Source: Streptomyces ochraceiscleroticus (GTDB lineage Bacteria; Actinomycetota; Actinomycetes; Streptomycetales; Streptomycetaceae). From it: a stretch of 54,575 nt of DNA. A program made the translations under genes and the position numbers. Numbering within the stretch: the first letter of the stretch is position 1; each line of letters opens with the position of its first letter. The stretch is from contig NZ_JOAX01000041.1 in the NCBI RefSeq assembly GCF_000720485.1, positions 1-54,575 on the forward strand, in the 5' to 3' direction. Below are positions 48,697 to 54,575 of this stretch, piece after piece. The notes below the pieces were generated by a model. That model had not been told where the DNA came from. It did not search any database and was given only the letters and a program-made list of their open reading frames with translations.

Positions 48697-49152
48697 GTGC
48701 GCGCAAAGATCACTTACTTCGTCCTCGCGGCGGTCCTGGTCGTCTACTTCGTCCTGGTCGGCGAGCGCGGTGTCCTGCTCATCCAGCAGGGCACCCCGGT
48801 CACGGTCGCCTTCGGGATCGCCGTCCTGGTGCTGCCGCTGATCGGTGCGTGGTTCCTCTGGCACACCACCCAGTTCGCCCGGAAAGCCGGGCTGCTGGCG
48901 AAGGAGCTGGAGGCCGAGGGCGGGCTGCCCGTCGACGAGCTGAAGCGGACGCCCAGCGGCCGCGTCGACCGGGACGCCGCCGACGAGGTCTTCGAACGGC
49001 GGCGGGCCGAGGCCGAGGCGGCGCCGGAGGACTGGCGGGCGTGGTTCCGGCTGGCGATCGCCTACCACGACGCGCGGGACACCCCGCGCGCCCGCAAGGC
49101 GATGCAGCGGGCGATCGCGCTGCATGAGGGGAAGCCGGTACGGGCCGCCTGA
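48697..49152 (+). CDS. Membrane protein with TPR-like C-terminus
   Basis: 151 residues. Two N-terminal membrane helices (ITYFVLAAVLVVYFVLVG and VTVAFGIAVLVLPLIGAWFLW), then a soluble part with DEVFERRRAEAEAAPEDWRAWFRLAIAYHDARDTPRARKAMQRAIALHEG, which matches one TPR-like helical pair. Starts 15 bases after dapB, so co-transcribed. Conserved beside dapB in Streptomyces; function unknown. Confidence 0.82.
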   Translation: MRAKITYFVLAAVLVVYFVLVGERGVLLIQQGTPVTVAFGIAVLVLPLIGAWFLWHTTQFARKAGLLAKELEAEGGLPVDELKRTPSGRVDRDAADEVFERRRAEAEAAPEDWRAWFRLAIAYHDARDTPRARKAMQRAIALHEGKPVRAA

Positions 49153-49182
49153 GGCGGGCACGTACGGGATCGCACAGCGCTG

Positions 49183-49226
49183 ACGCGAACGGGGCGCGGG
49201 CTCTTCGGCCCGCGCCCCGTTCGCGT
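49183..49226. terminator. 19-bp bidirectional terminator
   Basis: Perfect 19-bp stem, arms 49183-49201 and 49208-49226, loop tcttcg. It lies between convergent genes ending at 49152 (+) and 49249 (-). Confidence 0.85.
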
Positions 49227-49248
49227 ACGTACGCTCCTGCTGCGGCCG

Positions 49249-49800
49249 TCAGCCGCGATGGTCCGCGGCCCACGCCTCGACCGTGTTCGCCGCGCGGTTG
49301 AACGCCCCCGGGCGGGACAGAAAGTCGCCGTTGTGGTCGGTGAAGAGGATGCGCGGCTCGCCGTCGCCCGGGCCGCCCATCAGCAGTGCCTGGCCCTGGA
49401 CCGTCCGCGGCAGCCCCAGCCAGCGGACCGGCTGCTGCACCGTACGGACCGAGGTGACGGCGCTCCACGGGAGCGTCCTCGTCCGTACCAGGTGTACCTG
49501 GCGCAGCCCCGCCGCGCTCACCCAGACGCCGATCCGCAGCAGCCGCAGCGCGCACGCGATGATCATGACGGCTACCGCCAGGCACACCACGGCACCGACC
49601 GGCGCCCCGGCCAGCCCGATGATCATGGCGGAGAGCAGGACGAAGGAGGCGAGCAGCAGAAACACCGCCGCCGCCCCCACCCGCCACGGTCCTGGGCGGT
49701 AGGGACGGCGCCAGTGATCACGCTCGTCGTACGGAAGGGGCGCCGGGTCTCCGGCATCCCCGTCGAGGTCGCGGTCGGCCGTCAGGAAGGGCAGGGGCAC
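49249..49800 (-). CDS. PH domain-like membrane protein
   Basis: 183 residues. Two membrane helices near 40-85 (VGAAAVFLLLASFVLLSAMI, APVGAVVCLAVAVMIIACAL), then a bacterial PH-like domain (GVWVSAAGLRQVHLVRTRTLPWSAVTSVRTV). Such proteins are common in actinobacteria with no set role. Same strand as the small gene upstream; convergent with the TPR-like gene. Confidence 0.78.
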   Translation of the reverse strand: MPLPFLTADRDLDGDAGDPAPLPYDERDHWRRPYRPGPWRVGAAAVFLLLASFVLLSAMIIGLAGAPVGAVVCLAVAVMIIACALRLLRIGVWVSAAGLRQVHLVRTRTLPWSAVTSVRTVQQPVRWLGLPRTVQGQALLMGGPGDGEPRILFTDHNGDFLSRPGAFNRAANTVEAWAADHRG

Positions 49801-49946
49801 GGCAGATCCTCACTCACGGCCCGTGTTACGCACGGGCACACGGTCGAAAGCTGTGACCGGTGAGGCTAGCGGCAGCAGGACGGCCGGAACCAATCCTGTG
49901 CCGGACCGCCGGGCTGCCCGCCCGAACGGCGCAACGCACAGCCGGC

Positions 49947-50192
49947 TCAGCGGCCGTGCGCGACCTCGGACTGATGGGTCGTATTCGGCCCGCCGACCGT
50001 GTCCTGCTGCAGGGCGGGCACGCCGAACAGCAGGGAGCCGGTCAGACCGGCGACTACGGTGAGACCCAGCAGCGTGCGGCCGAAGATCTGCGAACGGCTC
50101 GCCCGCTGGCGCGGCGGGGGCGTGACATTGCTGCGGAACCGGTCTGCCTCGGCGACAAAGGCGAACGGGACGGGCTCTCGCCGGCGGAACAT
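49947..50192 (-). CDS. Small membrane protein
   Basis: 81 residues with a basic N-terminal part (FRRREPVPFAFVAEADRFRSN, PPPRQRASRSQIFGR) and one membrane helix (TLLGLTVVAGLTGSLLFGV) near 40-60, then a short outer tail. ATG 50192 has AGGAGAG 8 bases upstream. Divergent from thyX. A family of unknown function. Confidence 0.72.
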   Translation of the reverse strand: MFRRREPVPFAFVAEADRFRSNVTPPPRQRASRSQIFGRTLLGLTVVAGLTGSLLFGVPALQQDTVGGPNTTHQSEVAHGR

Positions 50193-50478
50193 GAGCGGGC
50201 TCTCCTAGGAACCTCGAAGTGGGCAGTGTCACATGGTTCAACGTCACAGGCATCCGTGAGGTGCCCGTTTTCCGTGACTTCTGTGAAAAATATCAACTGC
50301 CGCGCGTGCAGTGTGCACCGGGGGTCCCTTTTGTCGCATCGCGCCGCATGACGGCGCATTTCCGGGCTTGTCAGTGGCGGGCCGTAGGCTGGGCGCGCCC
50401 GGGCGATGAGCAGCACGAGCGCCGCAGCAGACGGACGGCCGCACGCCGCAGCACGATGTACGAACGAAAGGACCGCCG
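50193..50478. promoter_or_regulatory. Divergent gap before thyX with an A/T-rich patch
   Basis: Around 50268-50300 lies an A/T-rich patch (tgtgaaaaatatcaactg) unusual for this genome, a likely promoter site. The inverted repeat gtgca-gtg-tgcac follows near 50307-50319. No promoter pair is clear enough to name. Confidence 0.35.
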
Positions 50479-51228
50479 GTGTCCCACACCCCCGCCGAGA
50501 GCCCCGAGAGCGCACCCCCCGCATTCCGCAGCGAGGTGACGGTCGAGCTGGTCAAGCACGCCGCCGGCGACAGCGACGTCCTGTGGGCCGCGCGGGTCTC
50601 CACCGCAGGTGAGCAGTCCCTCGAGGAGCTGCAGAAGGACCCCGAGCGCTCCAAGGGTCTGATCAACTACCTGATGCGCGACCGGCACGGCAGCCCGTTC
50701 GAGCACAACAGCATGACCTTCTTCATCAGCGCCCCGATCTTCGTGTTCCGCGAGTTCATGCGGCACCGCGTGGGCTGGTCGTACAACGAGGAGTCCGGCC
50801 GGTACCGCCGGCTCGAGCCGGTCTTCTACGTCCCCGCGACCGACCGCAAGCTCGTCCAGCAGGGCCGCCCGGGCAAGTACGAGTTCGTCCAGGGCACCGA
50901 GGCGCAGCACGAGCTGGCCACTCGGACGATGGAGGACTCCTACCGCCAGGCGTACGAGGCGTACCAGGAGATGCTGGCGGCCGGTGTCGCCCGCGAGGTC
51001 GCCCGTTCGGTCCTGCCCGTGGGCCTCTTCTCCTCCATGTACGCCACCTGCAACGCCCGCTCCCTGATGCACTTCCTGGGCCTGCGTACGCAGCACGAGC
51101 TGGCGAAGGTCCCGTCCTTCCCGCAGCGCGAGATCGAGATGGTCGGCGAGCAGATGGAGGCCCACTGGGCCAAGCTCATGCCGCTCACGTACGCCGCCTT
51201 CAACGCGAACGGACGGGTCGCTCCGTAA
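50479..51228 (+). CDS. thyX: Flavin-dependent thymidylate synthase ThyX
   Basis: Makes dTMP from dUMP using FAD/NADPH and methylene-tetrahydrofolate. 249 residues. The ThyX motif RHRVGWSYNEESGRY lies near residue 95, preceded by FEHNSMTFFISAPIFVFREFM. The C-terminus has RSLMHFLGLRTQHELAK. GTG 50479 has GAAAGGA 7 bases upstream. Sits between dapB and dapA as in other Streptomyces, which depend on ThyX and not ThyA. Confidence 0.96.
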   Translation: MSHTPAESPESAPPAFRSEVTVELVKHAAGDSDVLWAARVSTAGEQSLEELQKDPERSKGLINYLMRDRHGSPFEHNSMTFFISAPIFVFREFMRHRVGWSYNEESGRYRRLEPVFYVPATDRKLVQQGRPGKYEFVQGTEAQHELATRTMEDSYRQAYEAYQEMLAAGVAREVARSVLPVGLFSSMYATCNARSLMHFLGLRTQHELAKVPSFPQREIEMVGEQMEAHWAKLMPLTYAAFNANGRVAP

Positions 51229-51285
51229 GGCGCGCGAGGGAGATCTCCGCGGCCCGACGGAGGGTCACGCCGGAAGGTGTCCGTA

Positions 51286-51315
51286 TTGCGGCGTTTTGAG
51301 AAATTCCTCTACGCT
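51286..51315 (+). promoter_or_regulatory. Candidate dapA promoter
   Basis: TTGCGG (51286-51291), an 18-bp spacer, TACGCT (51310-51315). The start site would fall near 51322, at the base of the hairpin at 51324. Confidence 0.4.
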
Positions 51316-51323
51316 GAAGACAC

Positions 51324-51367
51324 GGATCCGGCACTGCCTGAACCCCCGAGCAGGCAGTGCCGGGTCC
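51324..51367 (+). promoter_or_regulatory. dapA: 17-bp hairpin in the dapA leader
   Basis: Arms 51324-51340 and 51351-51367 with one G-U, 10-nt loop. It could be a terminator of thyX or, given the promoter candidate just upstream, a 5'-end structure of the dapA mRNA (stability or attenuation). Confidence 0.55.
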
Positions 51368-51424
51368 ACATCCCGGCCTCCCCAGGGGAGCAACCAGCGG
51401 TGAGCTACGAGTAGCGTGGGACCC

Positions 51425-52324
51425 ATGGCTCCGACTTCCACACCGCAGACCCCCTTCGGGCGGGTACTGACCGCCATGGTCACGCCTTTCACGGCGGATG
51501 GCGCTCTCGACCTCGACGGCGCGCAGCAGCTCGCCGCCCACCTGGTGGACGCCGGCAACGACGGCCTCGTCGTCAACGGCACCACCGGAGAGTCCCCGAC
51601 CACCAGCGATGCGGAGAAAGCCCAGCTGGTCAGGGCCGTGGTCGAAGCGGTGGGGGACCGCGCCTTTGTCGTCGCCGGAGCCGGCACGAACGACACCCAC
51701 CACAGCCTGGAGCTGGCCCGCGCCGCCCAGGCCGCCGGCGCACACGGCCTCCTCGCCGTCACGCCGTACTACAGCAAGCCGCCGCAGGAAGGTCTCTTCC
51801 GGCACTTCTCCGCGATTGCCGACGCCACCGACCTGCCGGTCATGCTCTACGACATCCCCGGCCGCAGCGGCGTGCCGATCAACACCGAGACCATGGTCCG
51901 GCTGGCCGAGCACCCGCGCATCGTCGCCAACAAGGACGCCAAGGGCGACCTCGGCCGCGCGAGCTGGGCCATCGCCCGCTCCGGCCTCGCCTGGTACAGC
52001 GGCGACGACATGCTGAACCTCCCGCTGCTCTCGGTCGGCGCCGTCGGCTTCGTCTCCGTCGTCGGCCACGTCGTGACGCCCGAGCTGCGCGCCCTCCTGG
52101 AAGCCCATGTGACCGGCGACGTCACGAAGGCGAAGGAGATCCACCAGAAGCTGCTGCCGGTCTTCACCGGCATGTTCCGCACCCAGGGCGTCATCACGAC
52201 CAAGGCGGCGCTCAGCCTCCAGGGCCTGCCCGGCGGACCGCTGCGGCTGCCCCTGGTCGACCTCTCGCCCGAGGAGACGGACCAGCTCAAGGTCGATCTC
52301 GCCGCCGGCGGGGTACACCTGTAA
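51425..52324 (+). CDS. dapA: 4-hydroxy-tetrahydrodipicolinate synthase
   Basis: First dedicated step of the diaminopimelate/lysine pathway, condensing pyruvate with aspartate semialdehyde. 299 residues, TIM barrel. Motifs: LVVNGTTGESPTTS, VTPYYSKPPQEGL, catalytic Tyr in LPVMLYDIPGRSGV, and the Schiff-base Lys in IVANKDAKGD. ATG 51425 matches the family start (MAPTSTPQTPFGRVLTAMVTPF); GTG 51416 is in the same frame. The SD is weak. rnj lies 147 bases downstream. Confidence 0.95.
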   Translation: MAPTSTPQTPFGRVLTAMVTPFTADGALDLDGAQQLAAHLVDAGNDGLVVNGTTGESPTTSDAEKAQLVRAVVEAVGDRAFVVAGAGTNDTHHSLELARAAQAAGAHGLLAVTPYYSKPPQEGLFRHFSAIADATDLPVMLYDIPGRSGVPINTETMVRLAEHPRIVANKDAKGDLGRASWAIARSGLAWYSGDDMLNLPLLSVGAVGFVSVVGHVVTPELRALLEAHVTGDVTKAKEIHQKLLPVFTGMFRTQGVITTKAALSLQGLPGGPLRLPLVDLSPEETDQLKVDLAAGGVHL

Positions 52325-52422
52325 CACCAGACTTCACAACTGAATACGGCTCGCGCGACCGGACGGTCGTCACAGCTGAAGACAGAAACCACAGCCACAA
52401 CAGCAAGTGCACGAATGTCATG

Positions 52423-52453
52423 CGCGCCACGTGCCTCAAGGGCCCGTGGCGCG
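52423..52453 (+). promoter_or_regulatory. rnj: Hairpin in the rnj leader
   Basis: Arms cgcgccacg (52423-52431) and cgtggcgcg (52445-52453), 13-nt loop, ending a few bases before the GGTGAGGAG SD. An A/C-rich single-stranded-looking stretch (52382-52406) precedes it. Confidence 0.45.
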
Positions 52454-52471
52454 TGTGGTGAGGAGAGTCTT

Positions 52472-54157
52472 TTGAGTCATCCGCATCCCGAACTCGGCGC
52501 GCCGCCGAAGCTTCCCGAGGGCGGCCTGCGCGTCACCCCCCTGGGCGGCCTGGGCGAGATCGGCCGCAACATGACCGTCTTCGAATTCGACGGCCGGCTG
52601 CTGATCGTCGACTGCGGAGTGCTCTTCCCCGAGGAGGAGCAGCCCGGAATCGACCTGATCCTGCCGGACTTCTCATCGATCAGGGACCGCCTCGACGACA
52701 TCGAGGGCATCGTGCTCACGCACGGCCACGAGGACCACATCGGCGCGGTCCCGTTCCTGCTCCGTGAGAAGCCGGACATCCCCCTGATCGGCTCCAAGCT
52801 GACCCTCGCCCTGATCGAGGCCAAGCTCCAGGAGCACCGCATCCGGCCGTACACGCTGGAGGTCGTCGAGGGCGACCGCGAGCGCCTCGGCCCCTTCGAC
52901 TGCGAGTTCGTCGCCGTCAACCACTCCATCCCGGACGCCCTCGCGGTCGCCATCCGCACCCCCGCGGGCATGGTCGTCCACACCGGCGACTTCAAGATGG
53001 ACCAGCTCCCGCTGGACCGTCGGCTCACCGACCTCCCCGCGTTCGCCCGGCTCGGCGAGGAGGGCATCGACCTCCTCCTCTCGGACTCCACGAACGCCGA
53101 GGTACCGGGGTTCGTCCCGCCCGAGCGGGACATCTCCAACGTGCTGCGCCAGGTCTTCGCGACCGCCCAGAAGCGCATCATCGTGGCGAGCTTCGCGAGC
53201 CACGTGCACCGCATCCAGCAGATCTGCGACGCGGCGCACGAGTACGGCCGCCGGGTCGCCTTCGTGGGCCGTTCGATGGTCCGGAACATGGGCATTGCCC
53301 GTGAGCTGGGCTACCTGAACGTCCCCGCGGGCCTCGTCGTCGACGTCAAGACCCTCGACGACCTCCCGGACGAGGAGATCGTGCTGGTCTGCACGGGCTC
53401 GCAGGGCGAGCCGATGGCGGCCCTCTCCCGGATGGCCAACCGCGATCACCAGATCCGCATCGTCCCGGGCGACACGGTGATCCTGGCGTCCTCGCTCATC
53501 CCGGGCAACGAGAACGCGGTCTACCGCGTGATCAACGGGCTCACCCGATGGGGCGCCAACGTTGTCCACAAGGGCAACGCCAAGGTGCACGTCTCGGGCC
53601 ACGCCTCGGCCGGCGAGCTGCTGTACTTCTACAACATCTGCAAGCCGAAGAACCTGATGCCGGTGCACGGCGAATGGCGCCACCTGCGGGCCAACGCCGA
53701 ACTGGGCGCGCTCACGGGCGTGCCCAAGGACCACATCGTCATCGCCGAGGACGGCGTGGTCGTCGACCTGGTCGACGGCGTCGCACGGATCACCGGCAAG
53801 GTCCAGGCGGGATACGTGTACGTCGACGGCCTCTCGGTCGGCGATGTCACGGAGAGCGCCCTGAAGGACCGCCGCATCCTCGGCGACGAGGGCATCATCT
53901 CCGTCTTCGTCGTGGTCGACAGCACCACGGGCAAGATCACCGGCGGGCCGCACATCCAGGCCCGCGGCTCCGGCATCGACGACGCCGACTTCAACGGCGT
54001 CCTGCCGAAGATCGACGAGGCGCTCGCCAAGTCGGCCCAGGACGGCGTCATGGAGCCGCACCAGGTGCAGCAGCTCGTGCGCCGCTGTGTGGGCAAGTGG
54101 GTGTCGGACAACTATCGCCGCCGGCCGATGATCCTGCCGGTCGTCGTGGAGGTCTGA
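52472..54157 (+). CDS. rnj: Ribonuclease J
   Basis: Metallo-beta-lactamase/beta-CASP ribonuclease with 5'-3' exo- and endonuclease activity in mRNA decay and rRNA maturation. 561 residues. HGHEDHIG motif near 84 (zinc site), VAVNHSIPD, HTGDFKMD, beta-CASP stretch VASFASHVHRIQQI, and HVSGHASAGELLYF. TTG 52472 was chosen because GGTGAGGAG lies 7 bases upstream and relatives start MSHPHPELGAPP. Located after dapA and before an rRNA operon. A perfect DnaA-box match (ttgtccaca, 53572-53580) lies inside the gene, probably by chance. Confidence 0.96.
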   Translation: MSHPHPELGAPPKLPEGGLRVTPLGGLGEIGRNMTVFEFDGRLLIVDCGVLFPEEEQPGIDLILPDFSSIRDRLDDIEGIVLTHGHEDHIGAVPFLLREKPDIPLIGSKLTLALIEAKLQEHRIRPYTLEVVEGDRERLGPFDCEFVAVNHSIPDALAVAIRTPAGMVVHTGDFKMDQLPLDRRLTDLPAFARLGEEGIDLLLSDSTNAEVPGFVPPERDISNVLRQVFATAQKRIIVASFASHVHRIQQICDAAHEYGRRVAFVGRSMVRNMGIARELGYLNVPAGLVVDVKTLDDLPDEEIVLVCTGSQGEPMAALSRMANRDHQIRIVPGDTVILASSLIPGNENAVYRVINGLTRWGANVVHKGNAKVHVSGHASAGELLYFYNICKPKNLMPVHGEWRHLRANAELGALTGVPKDHIVIAEDGVVVDLVDGVARITGKVQAGYVYVDGLSVGDVTESALKDRRILGDEGIISVFVVVDSTTGKITGGPHIQARGSGIDDADFNGVLPKIDEALAKSAQDGVMEPHQVQQLVRRCVGKWVSDNYRRRPMILPVVVEV

Positions 54158-54222
54158 CGGCCGGTCTGACGGCCTCTCCGACGCGTCGCCTGACGGCCTC
54201 TCCGACGCGTCGCCTGACGGCC
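54151..54222 (+). repeat. Nested tandem duplications after rnj
   Basis: A 12-base unit, ggtctgacggcc, is doubled at 54151-54162 and 54163-54174. A 24-base unit is doubled at 54166-54189 and 54190-54213, with a third partial copy at 54214-54222. They start at the rnj stop and lie before its terminator. Confidence 0.7.
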
Positions 54223-54237
54223 CGTCGGATGCACGCG

Positions 54238-54279
54238 TGGAGCGGGGCGCCCGGATTTGCATCCAGGAGCCCCGCTCCA
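54238..54279 (+). terminator. Terminator after rnj
   Basis: 11-bp outer stem, arms 54238-54248 and 54269-54279, with an inner stem ggat/atcc (54253-54256, 54261-54264). Confidence 0.65.
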
Positions 54280-54346
54280 GTACGTTTACGGCTCCGCCTG
54301 AGGGGAACTGGGAACGCCTACGCGTCCCCAGACCATCGGGCGCCGG

Positions 54347-54360
54347 CCCCCGAAAGGGGG
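54347..54360 (+). promoter_or_regulatory. GNRA-loop hairpin upstream of the rRNA promoter repeats
   Basis: ccccc-gaaa-ggggg, a stable small hairpin 27 bases before the first -10 element. It could end read-through from upstream before rRNA transcription. Confidence 0.4.
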
Positions 54361-54575
54361 GTGGAAATCCGGCTCAGAGAAATCTGATAAAGTCGGATCA
54401 GCCGAAAGGCAAGGCCACTCCAAAGGCCACCGGAAACAAATTCGGACCACAGCTTCCAAGAAGCGGGAACGAAATCGGATCTGGTAAGGTTGGAACCGCG
54501 AAGAAGCCGAAAGGCCGAAACGCACCGGCGAAAATCGGGCCCGCAAGGATCTGATAGAGTCGGAAACGCAAGACC
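54361..54575 (+). promoter_or_regulatory. Tandem rRNA-operon promoter cores, upstream of 16S
   Basis: Three related cores: tctgataaagtcgg (-10 TAAAGT, 54388-54393), tctggtaaggttgg (TAAGGT, 54485-54490) and tctgatagagtcgg (TAGAGT, 54555-54560). Each is preceded by a gaaat- or gaaaatc-containing segment and no good TTGACA. The last, with its flank cggaaacgcaagacc, resembles sequence upstream of 16S rRNA genes in Streptomyces. This part is low in GC compared with the rest. The apparent frame at 54237-54554 is not taken as a gene. Confidence 0.7.

Noticed and set aside
53572..53580. Perfect DnaA box inside rnj
   Set aside because: A single site within coding sequence is expected by chance; no cluster around it.
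54237..54554. 105-residue frame before the rRNA operon
   Set aside because: It overlaps the terminator and promoter repeats and translates non-coding sequence.

Overview
The window is a high-GC (about 70%) actinobacterial chromosome segment, almost certainly from a Streptomyces or close relative. The reasons are the strong G/C third-codon bias, GTG and TTG starts, and a gene order matching the conserved Streptomyces core: ispG, proS, rimP-nusA-ylxR-infB-rbfA-truB, ribF, an ESX-type secretion locus, rpsO-pnp, dapB, thyX, dapA, rnj, then an rRNA operon. Species cannot be named from sequence alone. No tRNA, CRISPR, insertion sequence or phage gene was seen.

Region 1 (1-6.7 kb): the window opens inside ispG. 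Its coding sequence loses the family C-terminus just after the GPGE cluster-binding motif and reads on into C-rich intergenic DNA. Two acetyltransferase genes and proS follow. On the other strand lie an aminoglycoside-phosphotransferase-like protein with a wrecked catalytic loop and a coupled pair of four-helix (ferritin-like) proteins, one cytosolic and one lipoprotein.

Region 2 (6.8-19.3 kb): a transcription/translation cluster (rimP, nusA, ylxR, infB, a DUF503 gene, rbfA, truB) ends in a strong terminator. Between it and ribF sits a 1,336-residue protein with a degenerate trypsin-like domain, a STAND/NACHT-like NTPase and a helical-repeat C-terminus. It has an NLR-like layout inside a housekeeping neighbourhood.

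Region 3 (19.3-43.3 kb): a type VII (ESX) secretion locus in several transcription units. It holds an EspI-like ATPase with very long Pro/Gln-rich arms, a 237-aa protein, EccE, a 48-aa candidate gene, EccB, two mycosins, a WXG100-like pair including one protein with a C-terminal YxxxD signal, and a PPE-like long-tailed protein. A minus-strand set of four genes looks like substrate, partner and cell-surface proteins. EccC (three ATPase domains) and EccD are divergent. No EccA is present. EccB/C/D/E would form the membrane channel, EccC would recognise the YxxxD substrates, and the mycosins would act outside the membrane.

Region 4 (43.3-54.6 kb): rpsO and pnp, an M16 peptidase overlapping pnp, dapB, small membrane proteins, thyX, dapA and RNase J (rnj). 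PNPase and RNase J are RNA-decay enzymes, and several leaders here carry hairpins suited to post-transcriptional control. The last 0.25 kb holds three repeated promoter-core elements of an rRNA operon whose 16S gene lies just outside the window.
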